Of a stretch of DNA of 64,000 nt, positions 35,551 through 46,247 are shown in pieces. Position 1 is the stretch's first letter. Each line of letters starts with the position of its first letter. The position numbers and the translations under genes are program-made. Origin of the DNA: Zarea fungicola (lineage: Eukaryota > Ascomycota > Sordariomycetes > Hypocreales > Cordycipitaceae); the NCBI GenBank assembly GCA_900169235.1, contig FWCC01000067.1, forward strand, positions 160,675-224,674, read 5' to 3'. The notes beneath the pieces were generated by a model. It saw nothing but the letters and a program-made list of their open reading frames with translations. It ran no database searches and was not told the DNA's origin.

Positions 35551-36154
35551 ATGTTCCCGACACTGATACGGAGGCTGGCCCAGCCGGCCAAGGAGGCAGC
35601 CGTTAAACCGGCACAGAACTTTCTCCCGACCAAGAAAGTCTGGCCGCCCAACTTCAAGGAGTTGAGCCACCAGCAACAACTACGTTTTGAGAAAAAGTAC
35701 AAACGGCGGGTTACGATGGCAAGCCGCGCACCCCGTTGGGACAAAGGAGTCAAATATGCACAGTTGGCAACCATTACCGGTAAGCTCGGATGATGTTGTT
35801 CCTCTGATACGCTAGAGCTGTCAAGTGGCCGTATTCATTGTTTATTAATTCTGCACACTGCTAACTTGTTTGTTGAAGCTGCCTTGATCTGGCTACTATT
35901 CTACTCCGAGTTTGAGTGGTGGGGTCAGAAATACAAGCCATCTGAAGAGGTATGGGATTCAGCCGTCTTTCTCAGAAGCATTGGCCCATGAAGTCACTGG
36001 AATCTTGCTAACTGCCCCATAGATTCGCCGCCGGGCTCAATACCTATTTGGCGTCATGGATCCCGACAAGCGATATGAGCGCCGCAATGATATGGTTGAG
36101 CCATCCAGTGTCAGCAGTGACAGCAACAAAAGTAAAGAATCACAGTCAAAGTAA
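35551..36154 (+). CDS. conserved small single-pass membrane protein, probably mitochondrial
   Basis: Three exons, join(35551..35779, 35879..35949, 36023..36154), 143 aa; donors GTAAGC and GTATGG, acceptors TTGAAG and CCATAG. I do not recognise the family by name. The N-terminus (MFPTLIRRLAQPAKEAAVKP) is basic, hydroxylated and free of acids until Glu15, like a mitochondrial presequence. A charged stretch (QQQLRFEKKYKRR) follows, then one hydrophobic segment near residues 73-86 (TITAALIWLLFYSEFEWW), then a charged helix (IRRRAQYLFG, DPDKRYERR) and a Ser-rich tail. The pattern resembles small inner-membrane assembly or accessory factors; that role is inference only. Confidence 0.75.
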
Positions 36155-36397
36155 GTCATGCCAGGCAAGCTGGATGACGACACCGAAACAAGCACGGCTC
36201 CAAACGCCAATGTACGATAGTCAACCCGACGAAAAAGCATCTTGTACCAATTATAATGTGTATATACCCCTGTCAAAATAAAACGATAACCAGAGTTCCA
36301 TTTTTATGCATCTATCCCAGTAGCCGCCATGAGAAAAATAGAAGAGCAAAGAAAGAAATTATACCATGAAGAAGTCCGCCTCTGCGTCGTGCCATTT

Positions 36398-37047
36398 TCA
36401 TCGCCCAGCCCAGCCAAAGTTGCCGCCAATGCTCAAGCCCGAGCCAATACCAGTGCTCCGTCCCTCATTGACCGGCCTCTTGGCTACAGTCCCTTGCGCT
36501 CGCACGCCCGCCACGATGCGATCTAAACTCGTCTCGATGACCACGCCGCCAATGATGATCTCGGAGAGGGTCGCGTGCAGCGTCTCAAAGTTGAAGATGA
36601 GATCGAGCTCGCAGACATTCTCAAACAGCTTATCGAGGGCTTCTACGTAGACCTGGATTAGGTCAATGAGAGCGAGGGGCGACTCAGTTGAGGTGGAGAT
36701 GACGATGAAGTAGAGCGTAGCGTAGTTGCGGTAGGTGACGAGTGAGGGCACGTCGTTCTGCTCCTCGGAGGAGCCGTGCGAGGTGCTCGAGGCGGCAAGC
36801 AGAGGCGGGAGAGGGAGGAAGTTGCAGGAGCTCGAAGGGCGATTTGAGACGAGGGTGAAGATTTCGGAAATGAGGCGTTGTTGGATACTCGTGTCCTGTG
36901 TTTCGAAGGTTGTTCGAGTTAGCGTGTGTTCGGGTCGGTCCAGTTCCCCGCGGCATAAATTTGCGGCCTTGCCCTTACCAGTTGTGTGTAGAATTTGGTC
37001 AGCCGAGGCTGGCCTGAGCCGTTGAAGACCAGAAAAGCATTAATCAT
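36398..37047 (-). CDS. aps3: AP-3 adaptor complex sigma subunit
   Basis: Two exons, complement(36398..36895, 36979..37047), 188 aa; donor GTAAGG, acceptor CACAG. AP-3 sigma is the small subunit of the adaptor that carries cargo from Golgi/endosomes directly to the vacuole. The longin-like fold of clathrin adaptor small chains is clear: MINAFLVFNGSGQPRLTKFY, DTSIQQRLISEIFTLVSNRP, TYRNYATLYFIVISTSTESPLALIDLIQVYVEALDKLFENVCELDLIFNF (in parts), then LHATLSEIIIGGVVIETSLDRIV. An insertion of about 15 Ser/Glu-rich residues (SSTSHGSSEEQND) and a Gly-rich tail to GNFGWAGR are typical of filamentous fungi. Head to head with frataxin. Confidence 0.95.
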
Positions 37048-37392
37048 CTCGTTAGTCCAGTCTTGTCATTCTCGGCCATGTATCATGCGACAGCCGTTTC
37101 GGAAGCTGGAATAGTGTGTCGTCGCAGGCAGTGGGGGCAGCCAGTTAAAAAGACCCGCACATGGCAAGCTGCAATGCCGACTTTTGTGAGCTCCGCAATT
37201 GGCTACAGCCGGTATTATGGCTTCTTCCATTCTCAGCTCTTCGCGGGGAAATACTCTATCTCGTGCATCCTAGACTCTCGCAGTGTCCATTTCCAGCTCC
37301 ATCGCATTCATTTCACGGCATCAATCTACACTTACCCAAAATCTTCAACTATACCCCAACTCGGTTGCCGAAAAGGGACCCAACAAACGGCC
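37048..37392. promoter_or_regulatory. divergent promoter between AP-3 sigma and frataxin
   Basis: 345 bp between the two start codons. The frataxin side is C/T-rich. An open frame runs into the frataxin ORF from 37063, but its upstream residues are not frataxin-like, so the later ATG is used. Confidence 0.4.
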
Positions 37393-38066
37393 ATGTCGCG
37401 AACAAGCTTCGTCAAAGGCTCGAGGTTCGCATGTAGAGCTCTCCAAAACTCGACCGTTACCCGCACAGCTTTCCGATCGCTGCCCGCCATCGCACACAGC
37501 GCATTGCACCTGGCATCCGCCACTCGACGCGGCTTCTCATTATCCGCGCCCTTCCACAAAGGCATCATGCCCGACACGGAAACGCCCGGAAAAGAACAGT
37601 CCACAACTCCTACACCTCCATCCTACGGCGCTGTTGAGCTCTCCGAATCGGAATATCACGATCTTGCCGATGTGTATCTCGACGGCGTCCTCACGCAGTT
37701 TGAGGCACTTCAGGACTCGAGAGACGATATTGACATTGAATTCTCCGTTCGTTACTTCCATGCAGCTCGAGGGGGAAAGCCCGCGCAGCGATCAGCTAAC
37801 AAAGTTTCAAGGCCGGAGTCATGACAATTACACACACAGACAAGGGCACGTACGTCATCAACAAACAGCCCCCCAACAAGCAAATATGGCTCTCATCACC
37901 GCTGTCCGGGCCGAAGCGATACGATTGGTGCGTCATTGGTGAGGGCCAAAACGACAAAGAGGGCACGGGACAAGGCGGCCGCTGGATTTACACACGCGAC
38001 GGCAGCAGCTTGAACGAACTCATCCTCGAGGAACTCGACGTAGACCTGTCGACGACGGAAAACTAG
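37393..38066 (+). CDS. yfh1: frataxin, mitochondrial iron-sulfur assembly factor
   Basis: Two exons, join(37393..37746, 37812..38066), 202 aa. The donor is the uncommon GTTCGT; the acceptor TTTCAAG lies just after a CTAAC branch site. The start at MSRTSFVKG gives a typical presequence rich in Arg/Ser/Ala (about 55 residues). The frataxin domain covers about 75-200: [17 protein letters not shown], the acidic ridge [17 protein letters not shown], then [26 protein letters not shown] (in parts) and [13 protein letters not shown]. Frataxin stimulates sulfur transfer on the Nfs1-Isu1 complex in the matrix. The upstream in-frame ATG at 37063 would add 110 unrelated residues and is rejected. Confidence 0.95.
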
Positions 38067-38333
38067 AAGGCGGGCAGCAATTGAGGTGAGGGGGCAGAAA
38101 CTCATCTCTCTTTCGCTCTTTCATTGGCGGAGGTGTATCAGCAAGCATTGTATCAGTAGTTTTCAAGAAGCAATATTTACAGTATAAAATTATCATGTGC
38201 TGAACTCTGGGGGTATATATGCGAGTCCCGAATTTCGCTTCCAACAGAAAAAAAAAAAACAGATTCCCGAATCCAACGCCAATATTGATACATTGTACAG
38301 TACAGGGGCGAGGTCTTTGAAAATGTGACAAAA

Positions 38334-38874
38334 CTATCGCAAACACAATCCCATCGATTTGTTCAGCATGGCAACTGTCATATCATAGTGTTGGTATGCA
38401 TGCTCGAGCCTCGCTCTGTCGTCCGCTCTACACATTTCAAGAAATCCGTCAGCTACTTTGCTGGCCAGCTCTCTTTCAGTAATTTTTTTGTTTTACTTAC
38501 GGTTTCTTGCTCCAAAGTGACGCTCGTCGCCAATGGCCCGTCAAGGCCGCCCTTTCACCGTGAACCCGTACCATGTTTTTCAGAATCTTGTGCTCGAGGC
38601 CCTTTTCGCGCGCCGCCGCCGACAAGAACCAAATCGTGCGCTTAATAGCTTCCGCATCCCAGGCCAGCTGCCCCGCGCCCGTGCGCTCTCCGTCCGGTGT
38701 TGTATTATTCTTGTTAGCTGCCGTGCTGGATGATGATAGCACTGGCTGTCGAAAGGCTCGGCGGATCTGATCGCGGACAATGTGTCGCGCAGGCGTCGAG
38801 TATTGCACACCACGTAAGAGACCCTTATAGAGGTGCCTGTAGGCGTGCAGGACTTCTTGGCGGCTAGCAGCCAT
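38334..38874 (-). CDS. small LYR-like protein, probably mitochondrial (DUF1763 type)
   Basis: Two exons, complement(38334..38427, 38501..38874), 155 aa; donor GTAAGT, acceptor GTGTAG. The N-terminal part AASRQEVLHAYRHLYKGLLRG resembles the LYR/complex-I-B14 motif (a Y/R-rich first helix), followed by ARHIVRDQIRRAFRQ. The rest is helical and basic, with a Ser/Asn/Thr-rich loop (about 48-62). LYR proteins bind the acyl carrier protein and assist Fe-S or respiratory-complex assembly. I think this is the fungal DUF1763-type group, but this is from memory of the sequence pattern. The exon 2 end (HYDMTVAMLNKSMGLCLR) is inferred from splice signals only. Confidence 0.7.
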
Positions 38875-39530
38875 TATTTCAATTGCTGCTACCTCGTTTT
38901 CTTTCTTTCTAGTTTTTCATTCCCTCGGGGCGGCAGGCGCGGGTTGAGACTGATAAGTAGGGTCTTGTAATGGAAAACCTGGGCAGGAGCTTACCTGTCT
39001 GTATTCAACTAACTGCTAGCGAACCCATTGTTGGTGAACCTTTTTGGGTGGGGATGGATCTGCTGTCGCACCACTAGTAACTACCAACGACTTGCACTGA
39101 TCAATTCGACTTTTGTATATCGTAGTATCGATTCAGCAGCGATTTACTACTGTCCGACTCTTTCGCGTTCCTTTTCCTTTTTAAACTGGTTTTTGTGCAT
39201 TTTTCGTGCTTCTTAACAACAACAAAAAAAGAAAAAACTTAATTACAGTGCTTCCATCCTTCACCTGTGCCCATTCTGGATCAATCTGACCAACCTCTTG
39301 GGAATACAAATTTTGTCAGCCTTTTTGTGATACAACAATACAATTTTGAATGAGACGACTGAAATGATGTTAAAAAGAAGAGACTTTGTCTTCTTCTTTT
39401 CGCGGGATACGATCTTCTTACACCGTCATCGATCATTCGTCGTATATTTAATGGTATACACCAGAAGACAAAGAAAGGACCAACTGTGTAAACCAAAAAA
39501 AGAAGAACAAATAGGAATAAAAAGGACACC
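38875..39530. other. intergenic spacer
   Basis: 656 bp between divergent genes (LYR-like protein and kinase-fold protein). AT-rich, with purine-rich runs close to the kinase-fold ATG. No other gene seen. Confidence 0.5.
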
Positions 39531-40403
39531 ATGTTCCAAATACTCTCGCAAGAATACCATAATGGCATCCTCCGAGACTCTTCCCGCCCCGTCCAGTACA
39601 ATATCATCATCTACCGCAGCGGCAACATCCTCCTCGATGAGGCGGACAACCTCTTTCGGGGCTATTACTTTGGCCGCGGCCCATATCCCTTCCATACTGA
39701 TGAGAAAATTACCGACATGCTTCTGGTACCCCGCACTATTTACAACCCTATGCTACCCAAACATGTCAAAATGGTGGCCTCCAGCATCCCCGAGGGAATT
39801 GTCTACTCCAAAGGCTTCAGCCTCGACGACGTGCTTGCCTGGAAACCCGAGGATGACATCATTGCCAGCCCTCTCGGACGCGAAATCAATGTATGCGAGG
39901 TACTGCGTAAACGGCCGTGGCACGATAATCTGTCGGGCTATCTCGGCGTGCGGGAGACAATGGACGGTGGCCGCGTCGAGTCGGTCTGCTTTGTCCGATA
40001 TCCGCACACGCTCAATCAGAAAGTGAACCCGTGCAACTATGACAAGAAGACATTTCTCACCAAGCGTACGATTTCGGCGGCGCAGGCGGAAAAGTACCTG
40101 ACGGGCATCAGGAGAGGCCTCAGACACTTGCACAAAGCAAACTTGATTCACAACAACTTAACGCCTAATAACATCATGATTTCGGCCGATGACGAGGCCA
40201 TCATCATCGACTTTGAGAGTGTGGAGGTAAAGGACATGAAGCTGCTGCGAATCAAAAGAACATCTGGGTGGCATGATCCAGAGGCAAACATCGCAGCAGA
40301 GGAAAATGATTTTGCAGCACTGCGTGAGTTACGAGTTTGGCTAAGCGGAACTTCGCCCAGCCAGTATAGATTTGATTGCCCATCTGAGAAAGGAGAGGGG
40401 TAG
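39531..40403 (+). CDS. kinase-fold protein with Asn at the catalytic Asp position
   Basis: Single exon, 290 aa, ATG in MFQILSQEYHNG preceded by a purine-rich leader. The C-terminal half is a small protein-kinase lobe: RGLRHLHKANLIHNNLTPNN is the catalytic loop and AIIIDFESVEV the DFG-like element, followed by TSGWHDPEANIAAEENDFAAL. It resembles fungal kinase-like proteins whose loop reads HNDxxPSNIM. Here the Asp of HND is Asn (codon 40155-40157, residue 209), while the loop Asn and the Asp of DFE remain. The N-terminal half (to about 130) has no clear glycine-rich loop or VAIK lysine. It is likely a pseudokinase or a very weak enzyme; substrate unknown. Confidence 0.75.
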   Translation: MFQILSQEYHNGILRDSSRPVQYNIIIYRSGNILLDEADNLFRGYYFGRGPYPFHTDEKITDMLLVPRTIYNPMLPKHVKMVASSIPEGIVYSKGFSLDDVLAWKPEDDIIASPLGREINVCEVLRKRPWHDNLSGYLGVRETMDGGRVESVCFVRYPHTLNQKVNPCNYDKKTFLTKRTISAAQAEKYLTGIRRGLRHLHKANLIHNNLTPNNIMISADDEAIIIDFESVEVKDMKLLRIKRTSGWHDPEANIAAEENDFAALRELRVWLSGTSPSQYRFDCPSEKGEG

Positions 40404-40639
40404 AAACGTAGTTGTTAACATACAAAAAGCGTTTGCATCGTGCCAAGTTCAGCCGGGAATTCGATTCTATTCTAAGATCAGTGGCCCCTCTAACAAGCAT
40501 CGACCGCATCGTGAGATTTGGTCTTGTTCTAGCTGTATAATTCGGTCGTGTCTCTCTGATGCGTAGGCGAGCTCGCTACGCTTCTTCTATATGCCAAAAA
40601 AAATTGCGTGGAAATCCGAATGCAAGAGCTTTCGTTTCT

Positions 40640-42562
40640 TCACCGTTCGGTTCTATCACCACTCCCACTAACATCATCTTGTTGACCAAGTGGTGTGTAG
40701 CTGCGGCCGCTGCCACGACTGTCGGATCGGCCGCGAACAACCCGCGAAAGCCAGGCGCCGACACTTCGATCCTCACCGCCACTCGTCTGAGTTTGAGGTT
40801 TCCCATCATTATCGTCACCATCATCGTCCATGGTTAGATTTGGCAGGCCGCTGGGTGCAAAGCCCAGGCCAGAACCAACTGGGGAGCCAGCGCGCATCAG
40901 CGAAGCAGATTCGTCTTGAGCCGAGGATGCGGCATACGCGGTACTGGCGTCGCCAAAGATGGAGTCCATCTCTTCGAGACGGACTCCACGGGTCTCCGGA
41001 TATGTAAAGTACACTGGCATTTGTTAGTATTACATCATCAAAGACTTCTTGCTCCCAACTAACCGATAACAAAGCTCAGCACGCACGAGAGTGCATGAAT
41101 GAGGTACAAACGCCATTTGATCCATTCTTGCAGGATGGGTGTCATCTCACCAACCAACCAGTTGAAAGCCCAGTTGGTGGCCGTCGACAGACTGGCGCCC
41201 TTGGATCTAATGCTGAGAGGGAGAATCTCCGGTGGATAGAGCCACGGAATAGGACCCCATGAGTAGCCAAAGGCCGCATTGTAAATCATAACAAAGAGAA
41301 CGACCATTTGCGGGGTTCGCTTCACATCGAGGTAAATAAAATACGAGATGAGGGAGAGTGAGATAGCCATGGCAACGGCACCAGAAAGCAGGATGGGCCG
41401 GCGGCCCCATCGATCCACCAGATACCAGGGAGGTATCGTCGAGAGGAAGTATGTAATACCGTTGAGGCCTGTCATGAGGATCGCGTCATGGCCGACCCAA
41501 CCAGCAGATTCGAATACATAAGGCGCATAGTAGGAAATGACGTTGATGCCGTTGAGCTGTGCAAGGGCTTGTGCAGACATGGCAATGAGAACACGGGTAC
41601 GGTATCTTCGGAACATGTCAGAGTAGGTTCGCTCGCCTTCTTGGCGTTGCAGCAAAACGCCCATCTTGATTTCCTTGTATTCGTCGCGGGCCTTTTGGTT
41701 GTGAATGTCACCGCCGCCATAGAGGTTGGCAATGACAACCATGCCTTCTTCATCATGATCAGTGTCCAGGAGCCATCTGGTACCATAGATTAGTATTATT
41801 GGGGTACATAACGGGGTGGGTACGAACCTGGGTGATTCTACAATAATCAAGCTACCAAAGGCGAGCAAAGCACCCATAACGCACTGCATAAACAGGGGGA
41901 TGCGCCATGACATGTCACTCTTGATGAAGCCACAGCCATAGTCAACCCAAACAGAGGTGGTATAGCCGATAATATTGCCCGAAAACTCAATACATGCCAG
42001 CTTGCCTCGGTTATGTGGCGGCGAGATTTCGGACTGATAAACGGGCACAATAGTGGAAAGCATGCCAACGCCGAGACCAGCAATAATACGACCAAACATC
42101 ATCATGGTCATGCTAGTAGCCATCGTCTGGAGTGCGCCACCAATAAAGAAGATACAGGATCCATAGAGGATCGTTTTTCGACGACCAATAATGTCACCGA
42201 GACGGCCAACAATCAGAGATGATATGAAAGCTCCAATCTCCAAAATAGCGACCATGGTTCCGACTGCTGCCTTGGAGGGATGGTCAAAGTAGTCGATAAA
42301 GAAAGGGCCGCTTAGATAGGTTAGCCGAGACAAGTTCAACCGTTCACATTTCACAACCGGTTAGTTGACGTACGTGATGATGCCAGACATGACACCTTGG
42401 TCATAGCCGAAAAGAAAAACGCCTAGTGAAACGAAAATGCTGGTAAAATATCTACAGCAGGCAGATTAGTCTATATACATCGATATCGGGAACGGATTGA
42501 GCAACGACGCACAGGAGGGGCTTGCCCGTTAGCCCATGAAGGGCGCCTACTCGGCCTGCCAT
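40640..42562 (-). CDS. MFS sugar transporter (sugar porter family)
   Basis: Five exons from the first in-frame ATG, complement(40640..41013, 41064..41776, 41828..42310, 42374..42451, 42513..42562), 565 aa. About twelve membrane segments are expected. Sugar-porter signatures: FGYDQGVMSGIIT, GRLGDIIGRRK, RIIAGLGVGMLSTIVPVYQSE (in parts), ESPRWLLD, QLNGINVISYYAPY, DRWGRRPI and the terminal YPETRGVRLEEMD. A Gly/Ser/Asp-rich cytosolic tail of about 115 residues follows. The 51-nt intron at 41777-41827 is in frame with no stop; removal gives the canonical ESPRWLL. The frame stays open for about 485 bp upstream of the chosen ATG with protein-like sequence but no ATG, so the true start is uncertain. 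Substrate cannot be read from the sequence. Confidence 0.88.
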
Positions 42563-43047
42563 GATAGAGCCGATGCACCGCTCTGCTCGCGAAGGCTGGC
42601 GTGGTCGTGGGTTGGGAACGCGGATAGATTCCTTGTCGATGAGATAGTGCGCCGATGGCGAGCGATGACGGCTGCTGAGCGAGGGACTATAGATTCGGAC
42701 CTTTTTGGAGCCGCGGCCAGTACGTTGTTGGCGCTTGGCGACACCAGCAAGAAGCTCGTCTTCGATGTCGTCGGGTAGCTGGAGCCGTACGGGGTCGTCA
42801 AAGTCGTCGTAGCGATCCCCAATGTCACCAGTGTCGGTCCACGAATCCGAGTCAAAGGACGGGCTGCGGGTTTGTCCGGCCGCAGGACGGTTGTGGGTGG
42901 AGGACAAACGGGACGAGGAGTGATGCTGTGAATCCTCGTTGTTCTGGCGCGGTTGGATGGTGCGTAGAGGGATGTTGGAAGGGAGACGGTTGCCCTTGTG
43001 TGGACGAATTTTGATGGATCGGGGGCTGTCTTGCAGCAGCGCCCACC
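42563..43047 (-). other. probable 5' coding extension of the sugar transporter
   Basis: In frame with the transporter and continuously open, this stretch encodes a hydrophilic N-terminal region: basic at the far end (SIKIRPHKGNRLPSN), then Ser/His/Asn-rich, then acidic (SDSWTDTGDIGDRYDDFDD, IEDELLAG), then Arg/Ser/Pro-rich. A CAACTTGCAG acceptor abuts its upstream end at 43048. No ATG occurs on this strand between 42563 and about 43630 in any frame, so an upstream exon, a non-AUG start, or untranslated status are the options. Confidence 0.45.
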
Positions 43048-44851
43048 TGCAAGTTGAAACTAATAAAAGAAGAGCTTGACGCTCAGAAAGTATAAAACGC
43101 CGAGAGGGCGGACAAGGTGGTCGCCTCGGCGGGGGTGTAAGACCTTTGCAGAAGAAACAGCCGGGAAGGGCGACGGCCGGCGACGGAGCGGAACCGAAGG
43201 GAAGCTCGAATCCTGGATTTAATATGGGGTCTGGTGATGGCGTCGGGTGTTGTCAAGGTGCGTCACAGGCTCACAGCGTCAGTCGGTAGCGTCACTGGCA
43301 GTCTTGTGTGGAGGGCGCCAAAGCGGGCTGCCGGTGGAAGCCGTGATGGAGCCAGCCGGGGGACAGGGGCCAGGGCCGAATGACCAGAGAAGATTGGATA
43401 TCAGGCGTGACAGACAATTGGGTTTGTTGGAATGTCTTGAGAGTATAAAGTCCTGAGCTGAAGTACTGAGCTGTCGCAGACGCTGTCTGGGGTAGATGTA
43501 CGATGATGGGATTCCAGTCGCGTGCCAAGTCACGTACGAGGGCCAACCAAACGGAGAGGCGTTGGCGGGAATGCAATTAAGACGGAGAGTATGGAGATGT
43601 TTGTTGCAACGTCGCCAGAATGCTTAGGTGGTGGACATTTCAGTTGATTCGTCAAGAAGAGGCGACGGCGAGATAGTCGGAACGAGCGGGCGGATAGATG
43701 CAACTGTGAAGCGAATGTCTTGAACTTTTAATCAAACGGGTGCATGTCGTCGAGGAGATGTGGCGACGGTTAGGAGATGTAGCTACCTTATTACTTAGCA
43801 GTGCTGAATAATTCCAGAAAGGCTGGCTGCTGGGCGAAGCAATACGGGGCTGATGTGCAGAGCGGAAACAGACATGGGCCGACAGCGGAGGTAAATAGGA
43901 CACCTCTGGGGCCAATTGGCACGCATGTCGAAGAATAGGGGTTATCTTGTTAAAGAATTAATAGATACAATCATGAATTGATTGGACAGACGCAGATCAT
44001 TCCTGGCCCTAAATCAACTGTCTGATAACTATTTCAAATTCGGTAGGCGTAAAGGTTGACAGGGGGTTTTACTGGAGTCTTTGGGTCATCAACGCTGTAT
44101 TTTAGCGCATCACAAGGTGGGCTACAGCGATCCACTGCGCTCCACACAGCAATATACAGTGACGTATGTAGACGGTCCACTGTCCAGGTAGAGACGAGAC
44201 TTCACGTTTACCTGATGGCTTAATAGTAAAGATGCTTTGTTAGTTGCTTCGTTGGTGGCTGAGATTAATTTTTTCTCTCCTTCTCATATAACGCCATGCC
44301 AGTGCAAACCATGCCAGACAGTTCAACCACCAAAATGCCCTCTGGTGGTGGAAACGTGTATTCTACAAGTCTTCACCTAGGGCAATAGTCAAGAGTGCCA
44401 AATGCCCAAGTGATTTACGTTTTAAATATTCAGAAGAGGAGTTTTGTTGGCCAAAAGTTCTTGTACTAGGGTAATTCCAGCGTGTTCTTCCATGATTTGT
44501 ATAAGAACCTGTATGTGATATCCATATCGTAGACAGCTGGTGTCCCTATATATGCGACTGATCTACTCCGTAGAGACTGCAGCTATAATTTATCTAATAT
44601 TAAAAGCCTCAGAGACGACAATTGACAGTACAAAAGGTGCACCTGTTCTAATCTATATTCCAAGCAGCTTCGTAAATGGTATTTTGAGATTGAGCCTCCC
44701 AAAGACTAGCTCGTGCCAACTCCACCAACCCCCAAATCTCCAATTTTTTGTCACGACTACATTCAATAAACTGTAGCTACTTTGTGAATGGCGCACCTTC
44801 AACAATAATACAACGCGGCTAGCCTTCCTTTACTATTCCATATTCCAAGAC
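43048..44851. other. intergenic, divergent promoter region
   Basis: 1.8 kb between the sugar transporter and the OAR1-type reductase, which diverge. GC-rich near the transporter, AT-rich toward the reductase. TACTCCGTA is at 44564-44572. Open frames here lack any protein signature. Confidence 0.55.
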
Positions 44852-46178
44852 ATGGTACTGCGCTTCGCCGGCAAACACGCCGCCGTCGTTGGCGCAACCG
44901 GCGTCATTGGCTCTCACATTGCCCAGGCCTTTGCCCGACAAGGCGCCGTCGTCTCTCTCCTTGGCCGCAGCGCTCTCCAACAACGCGACCGCCTCGCTCG
45001 CCAATTAGCGCCGCCACAGCTGCCAGCGCAAGACTCTGCGTCCCATTCCTCGCACTCATCGTCATCTTCTCCTACGTCTGCCAAAACAGCGACAGCAGCG
45101 TGGCTACCCATCGCGCACCAATTCATCAAACTAGACGTCTCAGACGCCGCCAGTATCAAACAAGTCTTTGCTGGCCGGGCACGCACTGCGACTGGTGGCG
45201 ATGTACAAGAACAGCAAGAGCATCAGTTTGTGGGACCGGTAGATATTCTTGTCAATTGCGCAGGAATTTCACAGACTACGTTCCTCAAACGGACCCCGGA
45301 TGAGGAATTGGAAAAGATTGTCAATACCAATCTGCTGGCCACCATGCTCGTTTGCAAGCACGCCAAGATGCAGCCAAACGGTAAGCCTCGGCGCCCCTGA
45401 AGCCCTCAGTTCTACGACTCAGTCTAACACGGTTCTTGTTGTTCTTTTCCCACAGGCTGCATCATCAATGTGTCAAGCCTTATGGCTATTCACGGTGGTT
45501 TCGGCGCCACTGCATACGCTGCCTCCAAAGCCGGTCTGATAGGTGAGTCTAAACATCATGTAACCTACAAACAGCTTGCAAAAGAAAACCCTCTTCATTC
45601 ATATTCATCTTAATATCTCAAGTATCCACTTCCCAAGTTTTGTTTCCCATTCCCCGTTATGCAAAGGTCCAAGATCTCCTTTTATCTAGAAAGATGTTCG
45701 TCATCCACAGGTGCTGACATGAATGGGGTCCTCTCCCTGTAGGCTTCACGAGAGCTCTCTGCCGCGAACTCGCACCCAGATCTATACGTGTCAATGCTCT
45801 ACTGCCAGGATGGGTAGACAGCGACATGTGGCAAGGTTAGTACCCCGTCCCCTCGCTCCCCTTTTTCTTTTTTCCCCTCCTTGCCCTATGCATGTACCGT
45901 TTGTCCTGGTCCTATAATTTCCCCGCATTCCCAAGCGAGCCTCTGAAGCTCATCCTAGGTGTTATACAATTTTCCTTCATGTTGCTAATATACAAACCCG
46001 TGGTATCGTTCTTTTTGTAGCTCTCAAGCCAGAACTCCAACAAGCATATCTCAAAGACACTCCCCTCAACAGAGTCGCGGACCCAGCGGAGGTGGCCGAC
46101 GCGGCCTTGTTTCTTGCCGCGAATCAGTTTGCAAACAACTGCGTTCTGAACATTGATGGTGGCTTGAGCGCAGCGTAA
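44852..46178 (+). CDS. oar1: short-chain dehydrogenase, OAR1/FabG-type 3-oxoacyl-ACP reductase
   Basis: Four exons, join(44852..45380, 45456..45542, 45743..45835, 46021..46178), 288 aa; introns 2 and 3 are unusually long for the window (200 and 185 nt). Classical SDR features: Rossmann dinucleotide loop VVGATGVIGSHIAQAF, VDILVNCAGIS, catalytic Ser in NVSSLMAIHGG, YxxxK in ATAYAASKAGL, then RVNALLPGWVDSDMW and the ending FANNCVLNIDGGLSAA. Best fit is mitochondrial 3-oxoacyl-ACP reductase of type II fatty-acid synthesis. A Ser/Ala/Gln-rich insertion (about residues 50-90) separates the first strands and is not normal for FabG. No strong mitochondrial presequence is visible, so another SDR role is possible. 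Confidence 0.8.
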
Positions 46179-46247
46179 AAGCACAGTAACTGCCACCATG
46201 CAAAATCTTCAAATTATTTGTCGACGGAGCGCTTTTCTAGATTGGGC

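Noticed and set aside
37063..37392. In-frame N-terminal extension of frataxin from an upstream ATG
   Set aside because: It would add 110 residues that are not frataxin-like, whereas the ATG at 37393 directly opens a normal mitochondrial presequence.
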